A DNA stretch of 64,000 bases from contig NZ_VOIW01000001.1 of NCBI RefSeq assembly GCF_009659625.1, forward strand, positions 992,001-1,056,000, written 5' to 3'. Of this stretch, positions 31,978 to 41,658 are shown one piece after another. The notes beneath the pieces are model-generated. The model ran no database searches. It was not told the origin of the DNA and saw only the letters and a program-made list of their open reading frames with translations. The position numbers and the translations under genes are program-made. Every line of letters begins with the position of its first letter. Positions within the stretch are counted from its first letter, which is position 1. This DNA is from Pseudomonas haemolytica (GTDB lineage: Bacteria; Pseudomonadota; Gammaproteobacteria; Pseudomonadales; Pseudomonadaceae).

Positions 31978-32216
31978 CGGGCTTTTGCCCCCCGGGTGGC
32001 GATGGCCTGGTTCATCTCCTCGATGGAGACGGCCTTGACCGGTTTGCGGATCAAGCCTTTGAGGTCGTGCACCGTTTTGCTCGCGGCAATGATGGAGAAC
32101 TTTCCATCTTCCGTTTCGACGAATTCAACCCGATCGCCTGTTTCCAGGCCCAGGGCTGCCCTGACTTGGACAGGAATGGTGATTTGACCTTTCGAGGTCA
32201 GCGTGGCGGTCGCCAT
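31974..32216 (-). CDS. AbrB/MazE-family antitoxin (VapB type)
   Basis: 80 aa from ATG 32216, chosen because GGAG lies 9 nt upstream and the protein then begins with the domain (ATLTSKGQITIPVQVRAALGL, GDRVEFVE). Longer frames reach 32288. The N-terminal half is the swapped-hairpin AbrB DNA-binding domain. The C-terminal half (SIEEMNQAIATRG) would wrap the toxin. A perfect palindrome at 32242-32259 just upstream is the likely autoregulatory operator. Confidence 0.87.
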   Translation of the reverse strand: MATATLTSKGQITIPVQVRAALGLETGDRVEFVETEDGKFSIIAASKTVHDLKGLIRKPVKAVSIEEMNQAIATRGAKAR

Positions 32217-32241
32217 AGTGAAGATCTCCATCGTGATATTC

Positions 32242-32259
32242 CTTACCTTAGGGTAAGGA
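32242..32259. promoter_or_regulatory. Palindromic operator upstream of the toxin-antitoxin pair
   Basis: CCTTACC-TTAG-GGTAAGG has perfect 7-bp arms. It lies 26 bp upstream of the antitoxin start codon. Antitoxins of this type repress their own promoter through such inverted repeats. Confidence 0.6.
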
Positions 32260-32406
32260 GTGATGGAGCACAATATCCGTTGGTCCATAGGTTGCTCGCA
32301 GAGGTGTGGGTGAGTCGTACTAGTAAAAACCCTAGTCCGAACTCCTGATCCTCACACCTTTGGCCGCACTTCAAACAGATACAAGCTATGACCGACCGCC
32401 GCTAGT

Positions 32407-33780
32407 TCACTGCACCACGCGATAACACGGCACATACGCCGCGCCGCCCGGCAACTTCATGCGGTGCTGGGCGACAAATGCTTTGAGCAGCTCATCCAAT
32501 GGCTTCATGATCGCCGGGTCGCCATGGATCTCATACGGGCCGTTTTCCTCGATCAGGCGGATGCCCTTGTCTTTCACGTTGCCCGCCACGATCCCTGAGA
32601 ACGCCCGGCGCAGGTTGGCCGCCAGTTCGTGGGGTGGCAGTGCGTGGTTCAGTTGCAGGCTCGCCATGTTTTCGTGAGTGGGGTCGAACGGGCGCTGGAA
32701 GCCTTCATCGATCTTCAGCAGCCAGTTGAAGTGAAACGCGTCGTTACGCTCGCGGCGGAATTGCTTCACGGCCTTGAGGCCGGCGGTCATCTGGCGCGCC
32801 ACTTCGGCTGGGTCGTCGATGATGATCTGGTAGTGCTTCTGCGCCGCTTCACCCAGGGTGGCACCGACGAACGCATGCAATTGTTCCAGGTACGGGGCGG
32901 CGTGTTTCGGCCCGGTGAGGACTACCGGGAACGGCAGGTCGCGGTTGTCCGGGTGCATCAGGATGCCCAGCAGGTACAGGAACTCTTCGGCCGTGCCGGC
33001 GCCGCCCGGAAAGATGATGATGCCGTGGCCTACGCGCACGAAGGCTTCCAGGCGCTTTTCGATATCCGGCAGAATCACCAGCTCATTGACGATGGGGTTC
33101 GGCGCTTCGGCGGCGATGATGCCCGGCTCGGTCAAGCCCAGGTAGCGGCCGTTGGTAATGCGCTGTTTGGCGTGGGAAATGGTCGCGCCTTTCATCGGGC
33201 CTTTCATCACGCCGGGGCCGCAGCCGGTGCACACGTCGAGGCTGCGCAGGCCCAGTTCGTGCCCGACTTTCTTGGTGTATTTGTATTCTTCGGTGTTGAT
33301 CGAGTGGCCGCCCCAACACACCACGATCTTCGGCTCGACACCCGGGCGCAGCGTACGAGCGTTGCGCAGCAGGTGGAACACGTAGTCGGTGATGCCTTGG
33401 GAGTTGCTCAGGTCGATGCGCTGGCTGTCCAGCTCGTTCTCGGTGTAGACGATGTCGCGCAGGGCGCTGAACAACATCTCGCGGGTGCTGGCGATCATTT
33501 CGCCATCGACGAAGGCATCGGCCGGGGCGTTGAGCAATTCCAGGCGTACGCCGCGGTCCTGCTGGTGAATACGCACTTCAAAGTCTTTGTAGGCGTCGAG
33601 GATGGTCTTGGCATTGTCGATGTGCGCGCCGGTGTTGAGGATGGCCAAGGCGCATTGGCGGAACAGGGTATAGATGCTGCCGCTGCCGGCTTCACTCAGT
33701 TGCTGGACTTCACGTTGGGACAGGGTTTCCAGGCTGCCCTTGGGGCTGACGGAGGCGTTGATGACTTGACGTTGGGGCAT
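32407..33780 (-). CDS. ppnN: Pyrimidine/purine-nucleotide 5'-monophosphate nucleosidase (LOG family)
   Basis: 457 aa, the length of PpnN (YgdH). PpnN cleaves nucleoside monophosphates to base and ribose-5-phosphate. An N-terminal regulatory domain (SLETLSQREVQQLSEAG, then IYTLFRQCALAILNTG) precedes the Rossmann-type LOG core: KIVVCWGGHSI, CTGCGPGVMKGPMKGATISHAK and GIIIFPGGAGTAEEFLYLLGIL, the last being the PGG-x-GT-x-x-E catalytic motif. It is a single gene. A hairpin AGCCATCGC/GCGATGGCT (33800-33829) lies upstream, between it and the LpxO-like gene. Confidence 0.9.
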   Translation of the reverse strand: MPQRQVINASVSPKGSLETLSQREVQQLSEAGSGSIYTLFRQCALAILNTGAHIDNAKTILDAYKDFEVRIHQQDRGVRLELLNAPADAFVDGEMIASTREMLFSALRDIVYTENELDSQRIDLSNSQGITDYVFHLLRNARTLRPGVEPKIVVCWGGHSINTEEYKYTKKVGHELGLRSLDVCTGCGPGVMKGPMKGATISHAKQRITNGRYLGLTEPGIIAAEAPNPIVNELVILPDIEKRLEAFVRVGHGIIIFPGGAGTAEEFLYLLGILMHPDNRDLPFPVVLTGPKHAAPYLEQLHAFVGATLGEAAQKHYQIIIDDPAEVARQMTAGLKAVKQFRRERNDAFHFNWLLKIDEGFQRPFDPTHENMASLQLNHALPPHELAANLRRAFSGIVAGNVKDKGIRLIEENGPYEIHGDPAIMKPLDELLKAFVAQHRMKLPGGAAYVPCYRVVQ

Positions 33781-33928
33781 TCTGATTCCTTGAAAGCACA
33801 GCCATCGCGCCCATTGAGAGGCGATGGCTTGAGAATGGTGGGCGCCGATTACGGTCGCACGAGACGGTTATTTACCGCAGGCACCGGGCCAAGCGCAAAC
33901 ACCGTCCAGCACCATCATGCCGCAGAAC

Positions 33929-34753
33929 TTACTGAATCAGCTTCCAGTTTTTGTAGAAAACCCGACGCAGTGTAAAGACCAGGCCGGCAAACCCTGCGAT
34001 CACGGCGTTGAGCAACGACGGCAGCAAGGTTGGGCGCACGATATCAATGAACAGGCAGTAGCGTTTTGCATCGTTTTTATTGAAGGACGCATGCATCAGC
34101 GTGTCATCGAAGATAAACAGCGGGTCGTCATGCCAGTAGTGCTTGTGCTTGCCCACCTGGATATACACACCCTCGTGATGCGGCGCTGGTGCCATGTTGT
34201 AGAGCACGCGAAACATCATGCGCAGGGGGCCGAAGTGGAAGGAGGTCGAGCGGTTCTCGTTAAATACCGAGACACCGATGGTCTTCACGAATGGTAGCTT
34301 CTTGCGCAGTTGCGGAATATCCAGAGTGGTCTCGATCGGGCGACCGTACCACTGGAAAAACAACATGCCGCGTTTCTTCTCGGCCATGCGTTCGTCCAGG
34401 TAGCCGATGATTTCATCCTTGCGGGCCATGGCGTCGTCTATCACTTGCTGCAGGTCTTCGCGCCAGGCGGGCGGCAGGTCTTGCATCGTGTAGACATGGC
34501 GATTGCGGCTGCTCAGCAGGTCGAGCAAGGTGTTGAAGGGGGCGAGCACCCAGGTATTGCGACCGTTGCCGATAAAATATTTCTTGATGGTGTCGCGGTC
34601 GTACAGGCCGTTGCGCAGGAAATCATAAACACCGCAGAACACCACCAGCAGCAGAAATACCAGGCACGTACGCGGAAAACAGTAGATCAGCAGCAGAACG
34701 CCGAGTACCCAGGCCAGGGATACCAGCTTTTTGCCAACAGCACTTTTGCTCAT
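33929..34753 (-). CDS. Aspartyl/asparaginyl beta-hydroxylase-type dioxygenase (LpxO-like)
   Basis: 274 aa from ATG 34753, with GGAG 9 nt upstream. Two N-terminal hydrophobic helices (about residues 9-43) put it in the membrane. The Fe(II)/2-oxoglutarate dioxygenase core shows HYWHDDPLFIFDDTLMHASFNKNDAKRYCLFIDIVRP (in two parts), matching the H-x-D...H and R pattern of this family. A further C-terminal hydrophobic stretch ends the protein. LpxO enzymes of this type add 2-hydroxyl groups to lipid A acyl chains, which is the likely role. Lipid A specificity is inferred. Confidence 0.75.
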   Translation of the reverse strand: MSKSAVGKKLVSLAWVLGVLLLIYCFPRTCLVFLLLVVFCGVYDFLRNGLYDRDTIKKYFIGNGRNTWVLAPFNTLLDLLSSRNRHVYTMQDLPPAWREDLQQVIDDAMARKDEIIGYLDERMAEKKRGMLFFQWYGRPIETTLDIPQLRKKLPFVKTIGVSVFNENRSTSFHFGPLRMMFRVLYNMAPAPHHEGVYIQVGKHKHYWHDDPLFIFDDTLMHASFNKNDAKRYCLFIDIVRPTLLPSLLNAVIAGFAGLVFTLRRVFYKNWKLIQ

Positions 34754-35028
34754 GAAACACGGCTCCAAACTTGAAACATAGTGAAACAATCTCGTCATGA
34801 TAGGGGGTTCTGGAGCCGACCGGCGTTTTTAAATAGTGCGAAATTGTGAAGCCCCTGCACAATTTGTAACCATCGCCCCGCACCGTCCGGGGTTTGTGGA
34901 TTGAATTTTGAGAACAGAAGATTTGCGACTATCGTGACGCTTCGGTTTTTCAGGCGTCATAGACCGGTACGATTGAAGTTGAATGGCCACCATTGGCCTT
35001 CGGCACCTTGGAAGAGGCAGAAATTTTT

Positions 35029-36222
35029 ATGATCATCAAACCGCGGGTTCGTGGCTTTATCTGTGTGACCGCCCACCCTGTTGGCTGTGAAGCGAACGTC
35101 AAAGAGCAGATCGACTACGTAACCAAGAATGGCGTAATCGAGGGCGGCCCCAAGAAGGTGCTGGTCCTCGGTGCTTCCACCGGTTACGGCCTGGCCGCGC
35201 GCATCAGTGCCGCGTTTGGCTGCGGCGCCGACACCCTGGGCGTGTTTTTTGAGAAAGAAGGCGAGGAAGGCAAGCTGAGCTCCGCCGGCTGGTACAACAG
35301 CGCGGCGTTCGAGAAGTTTGCCGTGGAAAAAGGCCTGTACGCCAAGAGCATCAACGGCGACGCGTTCTCCGACGAGATCAAGCGCCTGACCATCGACACC
35401 ATCAAGAAAGACCTGGGCAAGATCGACCTGGTGGTCTACAGCCTGGCCGCGCCACGCCGTACCGACCCGCAAGGCGTGGTGCACACTTCCACCCTCAAGC
35501 CAATCGGCAAGGCCGTGACCCTGCGCGGTATCAACACCGACAAGGGCGTCGTGGTCGACACCACCCTTGAGCCTGCGACCCAGGAAGAAATCGACGGCAC
35601 CGTGAAGGTCATGGGTGGCGAAGACTGGCAGTTGTGGATCGACGCCCTGCGTGACGCCGATGTGTTGGCCGAAGGCGCCAAGACCACTGCGTTCACCTAC
35701 CTCGGTGAGAAGCTGACCCAGGACATCTACTGGAACGGTTCCATCGGCGAAGCCAAGAAAGACCTGGACAAGAAAGTCCTGACCCTGCGCGAAAACCTCG
35801 CTGCGCTCAAGGGCGACGCCCGTGTGTCGGTGCTCAAGGCCGTGGTCACCCAGGCCAGCTCGGCAATCCCGATCATGCCGTTGTACCTGTCGCTGCTGTT
35901 CAAGGTGATGAAAGAGCAGGGCACCCATGAAGGCTGCATCGAGCAGGTCTACGGCCTGTTCAAGGACAGCCTGTACGGCAACGAGCCTAAGCTCGACGCC
36001 GATGGCCGCCTGCGTGCCGACCTGGCTGAGCTGGAGCCTAAGGTCCAGGACGCCGTGGCTGCGCTGTGGAACCAGGTCACCGACGACAACGTCAACGAGA
36101 TCAGCGATTTTGCCGGCTACAAGGCGGAGTTCCTGCGCTTGTTCGGCTTCGAGATCGACGGCGTAGATTACGAAGCAGACGTGAACCCGACCGTTAAAAT
36201 CAACGGCCTGATCCAAGCCTAA
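35029..36222 (+). CDS. fabV: Enoyl-[acyl-carrier-protein] reductase FabV
   Basis: 397 aa from ATG 35029; GAAGAGG lies about 13 nt upstream. It performs the last step of the fatty-acid elongation cycle (NADH-dependent). Family marks are the start [20 protein letters not shown], the Rossmann loop [16 protein letters not shown] and the active-site Tyr-x8-Lys pattern [10 protein letters not shown]. FabV is naturally insensitive to triclosan in P. aeruginosa. It is a single gene, with a REPIN after the stop. Confidence 0.95.
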   Translation: MIIKPRVRGFICVTAHPVGCEANVKEQIDYVTKNGVIEGGPKKVLVLGASTGYGLAARISAAFGCGADTLGVFFEKEGEEGKLSSAGWYNSAAFEKFAVEKGLYAKSINGDAFSDEIKRLTIDTIKKDLGKIDLVVYSLAAPRRTDPQGVVHTSTLKPIGKAVTLRGINTDKGVVVDTTLEPATQEEIDGTVKVMGGEDWQLWIDALRDADVLAEGAKTTAFTYLGEKLTQDIYWNGSIGEAKKDLDKKVLTLRENLAALKGDARVSVLKAVVTQASSAIPIMPLYLSLLFKVMKEQGTHEGCIEQVYGLFKDSLYGNEPKLDADGRLRADLAELEPKVQDAVAALWNQVTDDNVNEISDFAGYKAEFLRLFGFEIDGVDYEADVNPTVKINGLIQA

Positions 36223-36241
36223 GGCCTGCGCCAGGCCTAAC

Positions 36242-36333
36242 ATGTGGGAGGGGGCTTGCTCCCGATAGCGGTGTACCAGTCCATATCTTCAGTGACTGAC
36301 ACACTGCTATCGGGAGCAAGCCCCCTCCCACAT
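36242..36333. repeat. REPIN (two inverted REP units)
   Basis: ATGTGGGAGGGGGCTTGCTC at one end and its near-complement GAGCAAGCCCCCTCCCACAT at the other enclose a middle that is close to the complement of the REPIN at 39261-39350. It lies between fabV and the HAD gene. Confidence 0.9.
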
Positions 36334-36448
36334 TTGATCTGCGTAGACCCTTCTTTTTGAGACGCGTCCTACCCACCATTGCATTCCCACTACCGCTCCT
36401 AATCTGCCAGACTCCTGCGGCTATCAAGCCACGCTAACGGAGGATCTG

Positions 36449-37072
36449 ATGACGATTCGTGCAGTAGTTTTTGATTTCGGCGGTGTCCTGTTCGATTGGA
36501 GCCCGCAGCACCTGTACCGCAAGCTGATTGCCGATGATGCAGAGCGGCAATGGTTCCTCGACAACATCTGCACCCAAGCCTGGAACACCGAGCAGGACGC
36601 CGGTCGTACCCTGGCTGAAGCCACTCGAACCCTGATTCACCAACACCCTGATCACCACACCTTGATCCAGGCTTATTACGAGCGTTGGCACGAGATGCTG
36701 CGCGGTGAATTACCCGACGGCGTGGCGATTCTCGAGGCGCTGCACCAGGCCGATGTGCCGTTGTTCGGGCTCACCAACTGGTCGGCTGAAACCTTCCCCT
36801 ACGCCCTGGCCAATTACCCATTCCTGCAACGTTTTCGCGACATCGTAGTGTCCGGCGAGTTGAAGTTGATCAAGCCTGACCCGGCGATTTACCACGCCAG
36901 CCTTGATCAGGTCCGCGCCCATCTACCGGATATCCAGCCGGGTGAAGTGGTGTTTATCGATGATGTCGCCGGCAACATCGAGGCTGCCGTCGCCTTGGGT
37001 TGGCAAGGTATCCACCATGTGTCGGCCGAGCGTACCGCTGCGCGCTTGCGGGAGTTGGGCGTGGCTTTCTAG
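36449..37072 (+). CDS. HAD-superfamily hydrolase (subfamily IA, haloacid dehalogenase-like)
   Basis: 207 aa with GGAGG ahead of ATG 36449. The HAD motifs are FDFGGVLFDW (motif I; the second Asp of DxD is Gly, as is usual in this subgroup), FGLTNWS (motif II), KLIKPDPAIYH (motif III) and FIDDVAGNIEAA (motif IV). Substrate unknown; related proteins are phosphatases or epoxide/haloacid hydrolases. The 3' end overlaps the convergent LysR gene by 4 nt. Confidence 0.87.
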   Translation: MTIRAVVFDFGGVLFDWSPQHLYRKLIADDAERQWFLDNICTQAWNTEQDAGRTLAEATRTLIHQHPDHHTLIQAYYERWHEMLRGELPDGVAILEALHQADVPLFGLTNWSAETFPYALANYPFLQRFRDIVVSGELKLIKPDPAIYHASLDQVRAHLPDIQPGEVVFIDDVAGNIEAAVALGWQGIHHVSAERTAARLRELGVAF

Positions 37073-37974
37073 CGCGCCCATTTCTCCATGACAAAGTCGA
37101 CGAACGCCCGCAGCTTGGGCAGGCGATAGCGGTCCTGGCGATACAGCAGGTGCATGGGGCGGCTGGGCAGTTTATAGGTGGTTAACAAGGCCACCAGCTT
37201 GCCGCTCTCCAGATCCGGTTGCACCAGAGCATCGGCCAGCATGATGATTCCCATGCCGTTGACGGCCGCCTGGCGCAAGCCTTGCGAGCTGTTGATGGTC
37301 AATGAGCCGGCCACAGGAACCTCCACCTCGCCGTCATCCCCGGTCATGCGCCACAGTTTGTCGGTGTCGCGCCAGTTATCGTTCGCAGGATAGGCAAACG
37401 CCAGACAATCGTGCTGCTGCAGATCATCTGGGGTCTGCGGCACGCCACGTCGCGCCAGGTACGCAGGTGACGCGCAGAGCGTGAGGGTGTAGGGCTGCAT
37501 TGGCCTGGCGATCAGGCTGGATGTTTCCAGTTCGCCAAGGCGGATCGCCACGTCGAAGCCGCTGTCTACCAGGTCCATCCGCTCATTGCTCAGCACCACG
37601 TACAGGTTGATAAGCGGGTAGCGCTGGGAAAACTCGCTTAAGGCCGGTACCAGGCGTTCGGTGCCGAACACGGGGGGTGCGGTGATACGCAGGCTGCCTT
37701 TGGGGGTTTCGCTGTGGATCTGCTCCGCCAGTAGCTCGGAGTCGGCCACCAGCCCCAGCACTTCCAGGCAGCGCTGATAATACTGCGCGCCAAATTCCGT
37801 CAGGTGCTGTTTACGGGTGGTGCGTTTGAGCAAGCTGACGCCTAGCCGTTGCTCCAGCGCACGCAAATGGTTGCCCACCATGGTGGTCGACATCCCGCAC
37901 TCCTGAGCGGCGGCGGTCATGCTGCCGGTTTCGACAACTTTCACGTACACCGACATCGCCTGGAACAGGTCCAT
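37069..37974 (-). CDS. LysR-family regulator
   Basis: 301 aa from ATG 37974; a longer frame to 37998 exists. The N-terminal HTH reads MSVYVKVVETGSMTAAAQEC and MSTTMVGNHLRALEQRLGVSLLKRTTRKQHLTEFG. The LysR effector domain follows (GSLRITAPPVFGTERLVPAL, GFDVAIRLGELETSSLIARP). This is the type common for repressors/activators of small adjacent genes. It is divergent from the ArgD-like aminotransferase, about 100 bp away, and that is its likely target. Confidence 0.87.
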   Translation of the reverse strand: MDLFQAMSVYVKVVETGSMTAAAQECGMSTTMVGNHLRALEQRLGVSLLKRTTRKQHLTEFGAQYYQRCLEVLGLVADSELLAEQIHSETPKGSLRITAPPVFGTERLVPALSEFSQRYPLINLYVVLSNERMDLVDSGFDVAIRLGELETSSLIARPMQPYTLTLCASPAYLARRGVPQTPDDLQQHDCLAFAYPANDNWRDTDKLWRMTGDDGEVEVPVAGSLTINSSQGLRQAAVNGMGIIMLADALVQPDLESGKLVALLTTYKLPSRPMHLLYRQDRYRLPKLRAFVDFVMEKWAR

Positions 37975-38076
37975 TATCAAGTCCTGATTTAAAGTCATTG
38001 CAGAAAATCGCAGTTTATCCAGCTCAGGTGGCTAACGATACTTCCACAACCACAACGATGCACTGGAGCCGCCACC

Positions 38077-39246
38077 ATGACCGCCGTCTGCCTGATGAGT
38101 ACTTACCAACCCTTGGCCCTGAGCTTCACCCGTGGGCTGGGCACGCGCCTATGGGACCAGCAGGGCCGCGAATACCTGGACGCCGTCGCCGGTGTGGCGG
38201 TGACCAATGTCGGCCATTCCCATCCCAGGCTGGTGGCGGCCATCAGTGAGCAGGCCAGCCTGCTGCTGCATACCTCCAACCTCTACAGCATCGACTGGCA
38301 ACAACGGCTGGCCGAGCGCCTGGCCCAGTTGTCCGGCCTGGATCGCGCGTTCTTCAACAACTCCGGGGCCGAGGCCAACGAGACGGCGCTGAAACTCGCG
38401 CGTTTGCACGGCTGGAAAAAAGGCATTGAACAGCCGTTGGTGGTGGTGATGGAGAACGCCTTTCACGGCCGGACCCTCGGCACCATGGCTGCCAGCGACG
38501 GGCCTTCAGTGCGCCTGGGGTTCCAGCGCCTGCCCGGGGACTTTATCAAGGTTGGTTTTGGCGATATGACCGCGTTGGAGGCAATCACCGCGCAGTTCGG
38601 TACACGCATCGCAGCGGTGCTGTTGGAACCGATCCAGGGCGAAAGTGGCGTGCTGGTCGCGCCACCGGGTTACCTGAAAGCCCTGCGCGACTACTGCACG
38701 CGCCACGGCTGGCTGATGATGCTCGACGAGATCCAGACGGGTATCGGGCGCACCGGCACCTGGTTCGCCTTCCAGCACGAAGGCATCGTGCCGGACGTGA
38801 TGACCCTGGCCAAGGGCCTCGGCAATGGCGTGCCCATCGGCGCGTGCCTGGCCCGCGGCGCCGTTGCCGAGCTGTTCACGCCAGGCAGTCATGGCAGCAC
38901 CTTTGGCGGCAACCCGCTGGCTTGCCGTGTTGGTTGTACGGTGCTGGAGATTATCCAGCAGCAAGGCTTGCTACAGAACGCGGCACGCCAGGGCGAACAC
39001 CTGCTGGCGCGGTTGCGCATGGAGTTGGATGAGCACCCGCAGGTACGGGCGATTCGTGGCAAGGGCCTGATGATCGGGATTGAACTGGCCAACCCTTACC
39101 GCGACCTGGCCCAACGTGCTGTTCAGGAGCATGGGCTGTTGATTAACGTCACGCGGGGCAAGATTATTCGCCTGCTGCCGCCGCTGACGTTGGATGCCAA
39201 GGAAGTCGAGATGATTGTGCGCGCTATCACCAGACTGCTGGATTGA
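38077..39246 (+). CDS. Class III aminotransferase (acetylornithine aminotransferase ArgD-like)
   Basis: 389 aa. It is a PLP enzyme of the ArgD/ornithine aminotransferase type: [75 protein letters not shown] and [18 protein letters not shown] with the PLP lysine, then [12 protein letters not shown]. It is not in an arginine operon, and Pseudomonas usually has another ArgD. The true substrate may thus be a different omega-amino acid. A LysR gene is divergent upstream and a REPIN follows the stop. Confidence 0.88.
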   Translation: MTAVCLMSTYQPLALSFTRGLGTRLWDQQGREYLDAVAGVAVTNVGHSHPRLVAAISEQASLLLHTSNLYSIDWQQRLAERLAQLSGLDRAFFNNSGAEANETALKLARLHGWKKGIEQPLVVVMENAFHGRTLGTMAASDGPSVRLGFQRLPGDFIKVGFGDMTALEAITAQFGTRIAAVLLEPIQGESGVLVAPPGYLKALRDYCTRHGWLMMLDEIQTGIGRTGTWFAFQHEGIVPDVMTLAKGLGNGVPIGACLARGAVAELFTPGSHGSTFGGNPLACRVGCTVLEIIQQQGLLQNAARQGEHLLARLRMELDEHPQVRAIRGKGLMIGIELANPYRDLAQRAVQEHGLLINVTRGKIIRLLPPLTLDAKEVEMIVRAITRLLD

Positions 39247-39260
39247 ATATGCAATCAGAG

Positions 39261-39350
39261 TGTGGGAGGGGGCTTGCTCCCGATAGCAGTGTGTCAGCCA
39301 CTGAAGATATTGACTGGTACACCGCTATCGGGAGCAAGCCCCCTCCCACA
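39261..39350. repeat. REPIN (two inverted REP units)
   Basis: TGTGGGAGGGGGCTTGCTCC ... GGAGCAAGCCCCCTCCCACA with a 50-nt middle that is nearly the reverse complement of the copy at 36242-36333. The element lies between two genes that end toward each other. Confidence 0.9.
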
Positions 39351-39367
39351 GTGGTTCTGTGTTGGGT

Positions 39368-40282
39368 TCAGGGAGAAGGGCCATTCAACCATTCCTGGTT
39401 CATGGTCTCGGTATCTCCCAGGTACTCCAGCAACCACGCCATGGCCGGCGACAGTTTGTTCTGTGCCCACGCCACGCACGACGGGCTGGCCGGAAACGGC
39501 CGGCTCAACTGCAACGCCACCAACTCACTGCGCTCAACCCACGGCAGCACCTGATGGGCCGGCGCCATGCCGACACACAGGCCATCGCGCAGGCAATCCA
39601 GCGCCGAAGCCCAGTTGGGCACCACCAGGCGGCGCTGGTTATCCAGGGTCCAGGTGTCGCGCTTGGGCAGGTTGCGCGAGGTGTCGGTCATGCACAGCGA
39701 GGCGAAAGGCCGCAGTTGGTCATCACTGAGCAGCCCTTCCACTGCCGCCAGCGGATGCCGGGCACTGACCACACACAGCCAGTTCAACAGGCCCATGTCG
39801 CGGAAGGTAAAGTGGCTGGCTACCGGCACCGCGCTGGTGGCGCCGATCACGATGTCGGTGCGCTCATCGGCCAGCGCATCCCACACGCCGTTGTACACCT
39901 CGTACTCCAGCAGCAATTCCACTTCGGGAAACTGCCGGTAGAAGTCCAGCACCAGTTGGCGGCAACGCTGGGGTTTGACGATGGAGTCCACAGCGACCTT
40001 CAATTGGCCACTCCAGCCATTGGCCACCTGCTGGCACAAGCGCCGGGTGCCGAGCATTTTTTTCATCACGGCGCGGGCTTCGTCGATAAACAGGCGGCCG
40101 GCGGGGGTCAGCTCCACGTCGCGATGCCTGCGCACGAATAGGGGCACGGCCAGCCATTCTTCGAGCTGGCGCACGGTATAGCTGATGGCCGATGGCACGC
40201 GGTGCAGTTCCTGGGCGGCGGCGCTGAAGCTGCCGTGACGGGCGACCGCATCGACCACATCCAGGGAATATTCGGACCACAT
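39368..40282 (-). CDS. punR: LysR-family regulator PunR (YdhB homologue)
   Basis: 304 aa from ATG 40282. The start MWSEYSLDVVDAVARHGSFS and the following AAAQELHRVPSAISYTVRQL, EEWLAVPLFVRRHRDVELT match E. coli PunR (YdhB) almost residue for residue. The match continues to the end (SPAMAWLLEYLGDTETMNQEWL). In E. coli PunR responds to purine nucleosides and activates punC. Here it is divergent from the PunC-like gene with 122 bp between, the same arrangement. The adjoining porin and nucleobase permease support a purine role. Confidence 0.88.
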   Translation of the reverse strand: MWSEYSLDVVDAVARHGSFSAAAQELHRVPSAISYTVRQLEEWLAVPLFVRRHRDVELTPAGRLFIDEARAVMKKMLGTRRLCQQVANGWSGQLKVAVDSIVKPQRCRQLVLDFYRQFPEVELLLEYEVYNGVWDALADERTDIVIGATSAVPVASHFTFRDMGLLNWLCVVSARHPLAAVEGLLSDDQLRPFASLCMTDTSRNLPKRDTWTLDNQRRLVVPNWASALDCLRDGLCVGMAPAHQVLPWVERSELVALQLSRPFPASPSCVAWAQNKLSPAMAWLLEYLGDTETMNQEWLNGPSP

Positions 40283-40404
40283 GGCGCTAGCCTTCAAAAT
40301 TATTGATAGAAGTGTCCAATTATTATCGCTTCACACACATTTTGTCAGCTTCATAATGGGCGCCAGTCAGCAAATAGTTTGATGGCAGTATTCACAAGGC
40401 TTCG

Positions 40405-41595
40405 ATGAAAAATTCTTTTGGTTTTACCTGGTATCTGGCGGGGCTGAGCATGCTCGGTTATCTCGCCATGGACATGTACTTGCCCGCGTTTGGCGCCATG
40501 GGTGAGCAGTTACAGATTGGTGCCGGCGCGGTAGGCGCCAGCTTGAGTATTTTCCTCGCCGGCTTTGCGGTGGGGCAGTTGCTGTGGGGGCCGCTCTCGG
40601 ACCGCCTGGGGCGCAAGCCAATCCTGCTCGCGGGCTTGAGCCTGTTTGTGCTCGGTTGCCTGGGCATGTTCTGGGTCGAGACCGCACCGCAACTGTTGGC
40701 CCTGCGCTTTATGCAGGCGATTGGCGTGTGTGCCGCTGCTGTGAGCTGGCAGGCGTTGGTGATCGACCGCTATCCGGCTGACAAGGCCCACCGCGTATTC
40801 GCCAGCATCATGCCGTTGATGTCGCTGTCACCGGCCCTCGCACCGTTGTTGGGCGCCCTGGTGCTGAATCACTTTGGCTGGCAGGCGATCTTCGGCGTGT
40901 TGCTGGTGGTGTCATTGCTGCTGCTGTTGCCGACTTTGTTCCTGCGCAGCGTGCCCAAGCGTCTGGAGCAGAAGGGCGGCCCTACGCGCCTCGGTTATGG
41001 GCAGTTGCTCACTTCCCGGGTGTTTACCGGCAATGTGATGATTTTCGCCGCCTGCTCGGCCAGCTTTTTTGCTTGGCTCACGGCTTCGCCGTTCATCCTC
41101 GGCGGCATGGGTTACAGCCCGAATGACATCGGCCTCAGCTACGTGCTGCCGACCCTGGCGTTTCTCGTCGGCGGCTACAGTTGCCGCAGTGCCTTGCAGC
41201 GCTTGGCGGGCAAAACCCTGCTGCCGTGGCTGCTGGCGGCGTATTGCCTGAGCATGGTGGCGTTGTACCTGGTTGCCACCTTGAGCGTGCCGACCCTCAC
41301 CACTTTGCTGATTCCGTTCTGCCTGATGGCGCTGTGCAACGGCGCCAGCTACCCGATTGTGGTGGCGAATGCGCTGATGCCGTTTGCGGAAAACTCCGGC
41401 AAGGCGGCGGCGCTGCAAAACACCCTGCAGTTGGGCCTGTGCTTCCTGGCCAGCTTGTTGGTGTCGTCGATGATCGAGCAACCGCTGTTGATTACGGCAA
41501 TTGTGATGTTGGCGACTGCACCGTTGGCGGTGTTGGGTTATTGGTTGGCGCGGCCGAAAGTAGATCGCTCTGAGTTGGCAACTGATCTGAAGTGA
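40405..41595 (+). CDS. punC: MFS transporter PunC (YdhC; Bcr/CflA family)
   Basis: 396 aa with twelve hydrophobic segments. The start [31 protein letters not shown] and [68 protein letters not shown] and [20 protein letters not shown] parallel E. coli YdhC/PunC throughout. PunC moves purine nucleosides in E. coli. Divergent from punR, which probably controls it. Confidence 0.87.
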   Translation: MKNSFGFTWYLAGLSMLGYLAMDMYLPAFGAMGEQLQIGAGAVGASLSIFLAGFAVGQLLWGPLSDRLGRKPILLAGLSLFVLGCLGMFWVETAPQLLALRFMQAIGVCAAAVSWQALVIDRYPADKAHRVFASIMPLMSLSPALAPLLGALVLNHFGWQAIFGVLLVVSLLLLLPTLFLRSVPKRLEQKGGPTRLGYGQLLTSRVFTGNVMIFAACSASFFAWLTASPFILGGMGYSPNDIGLSYVLPTLAFLVGGYSCRSALQRLAGKTLLPWLLAAYCLSMVALYLVATLSVPTLTTLLIPFCLMALCNGASYPIVVANALMPFAENSGKAAALQNTLQLGLCFLASLLVSSMIEQPLLITAIVMLATAPLAVLGYWLARPKVDRSELATDLK

Positions 41596-41609
41596 CAATG
41601 GGGTCAAAA

Positions 41610-41639
41610 ATGTGGGAGGGAGCAAACCCCCTCCCACAT
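41610..41639. repeat. REP-derived hairpin
   Basis: ATGTGGGAGGG-N7-CCCCTCCCACAT is a short stem made of two REP ends with the inner parts missing. It sits between the convergent punC and porin genes and could end both transcripts. Confidence 0.75.
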
Positions 41640-41658
41640 GGGTCCTGAGTGTCTTCAG

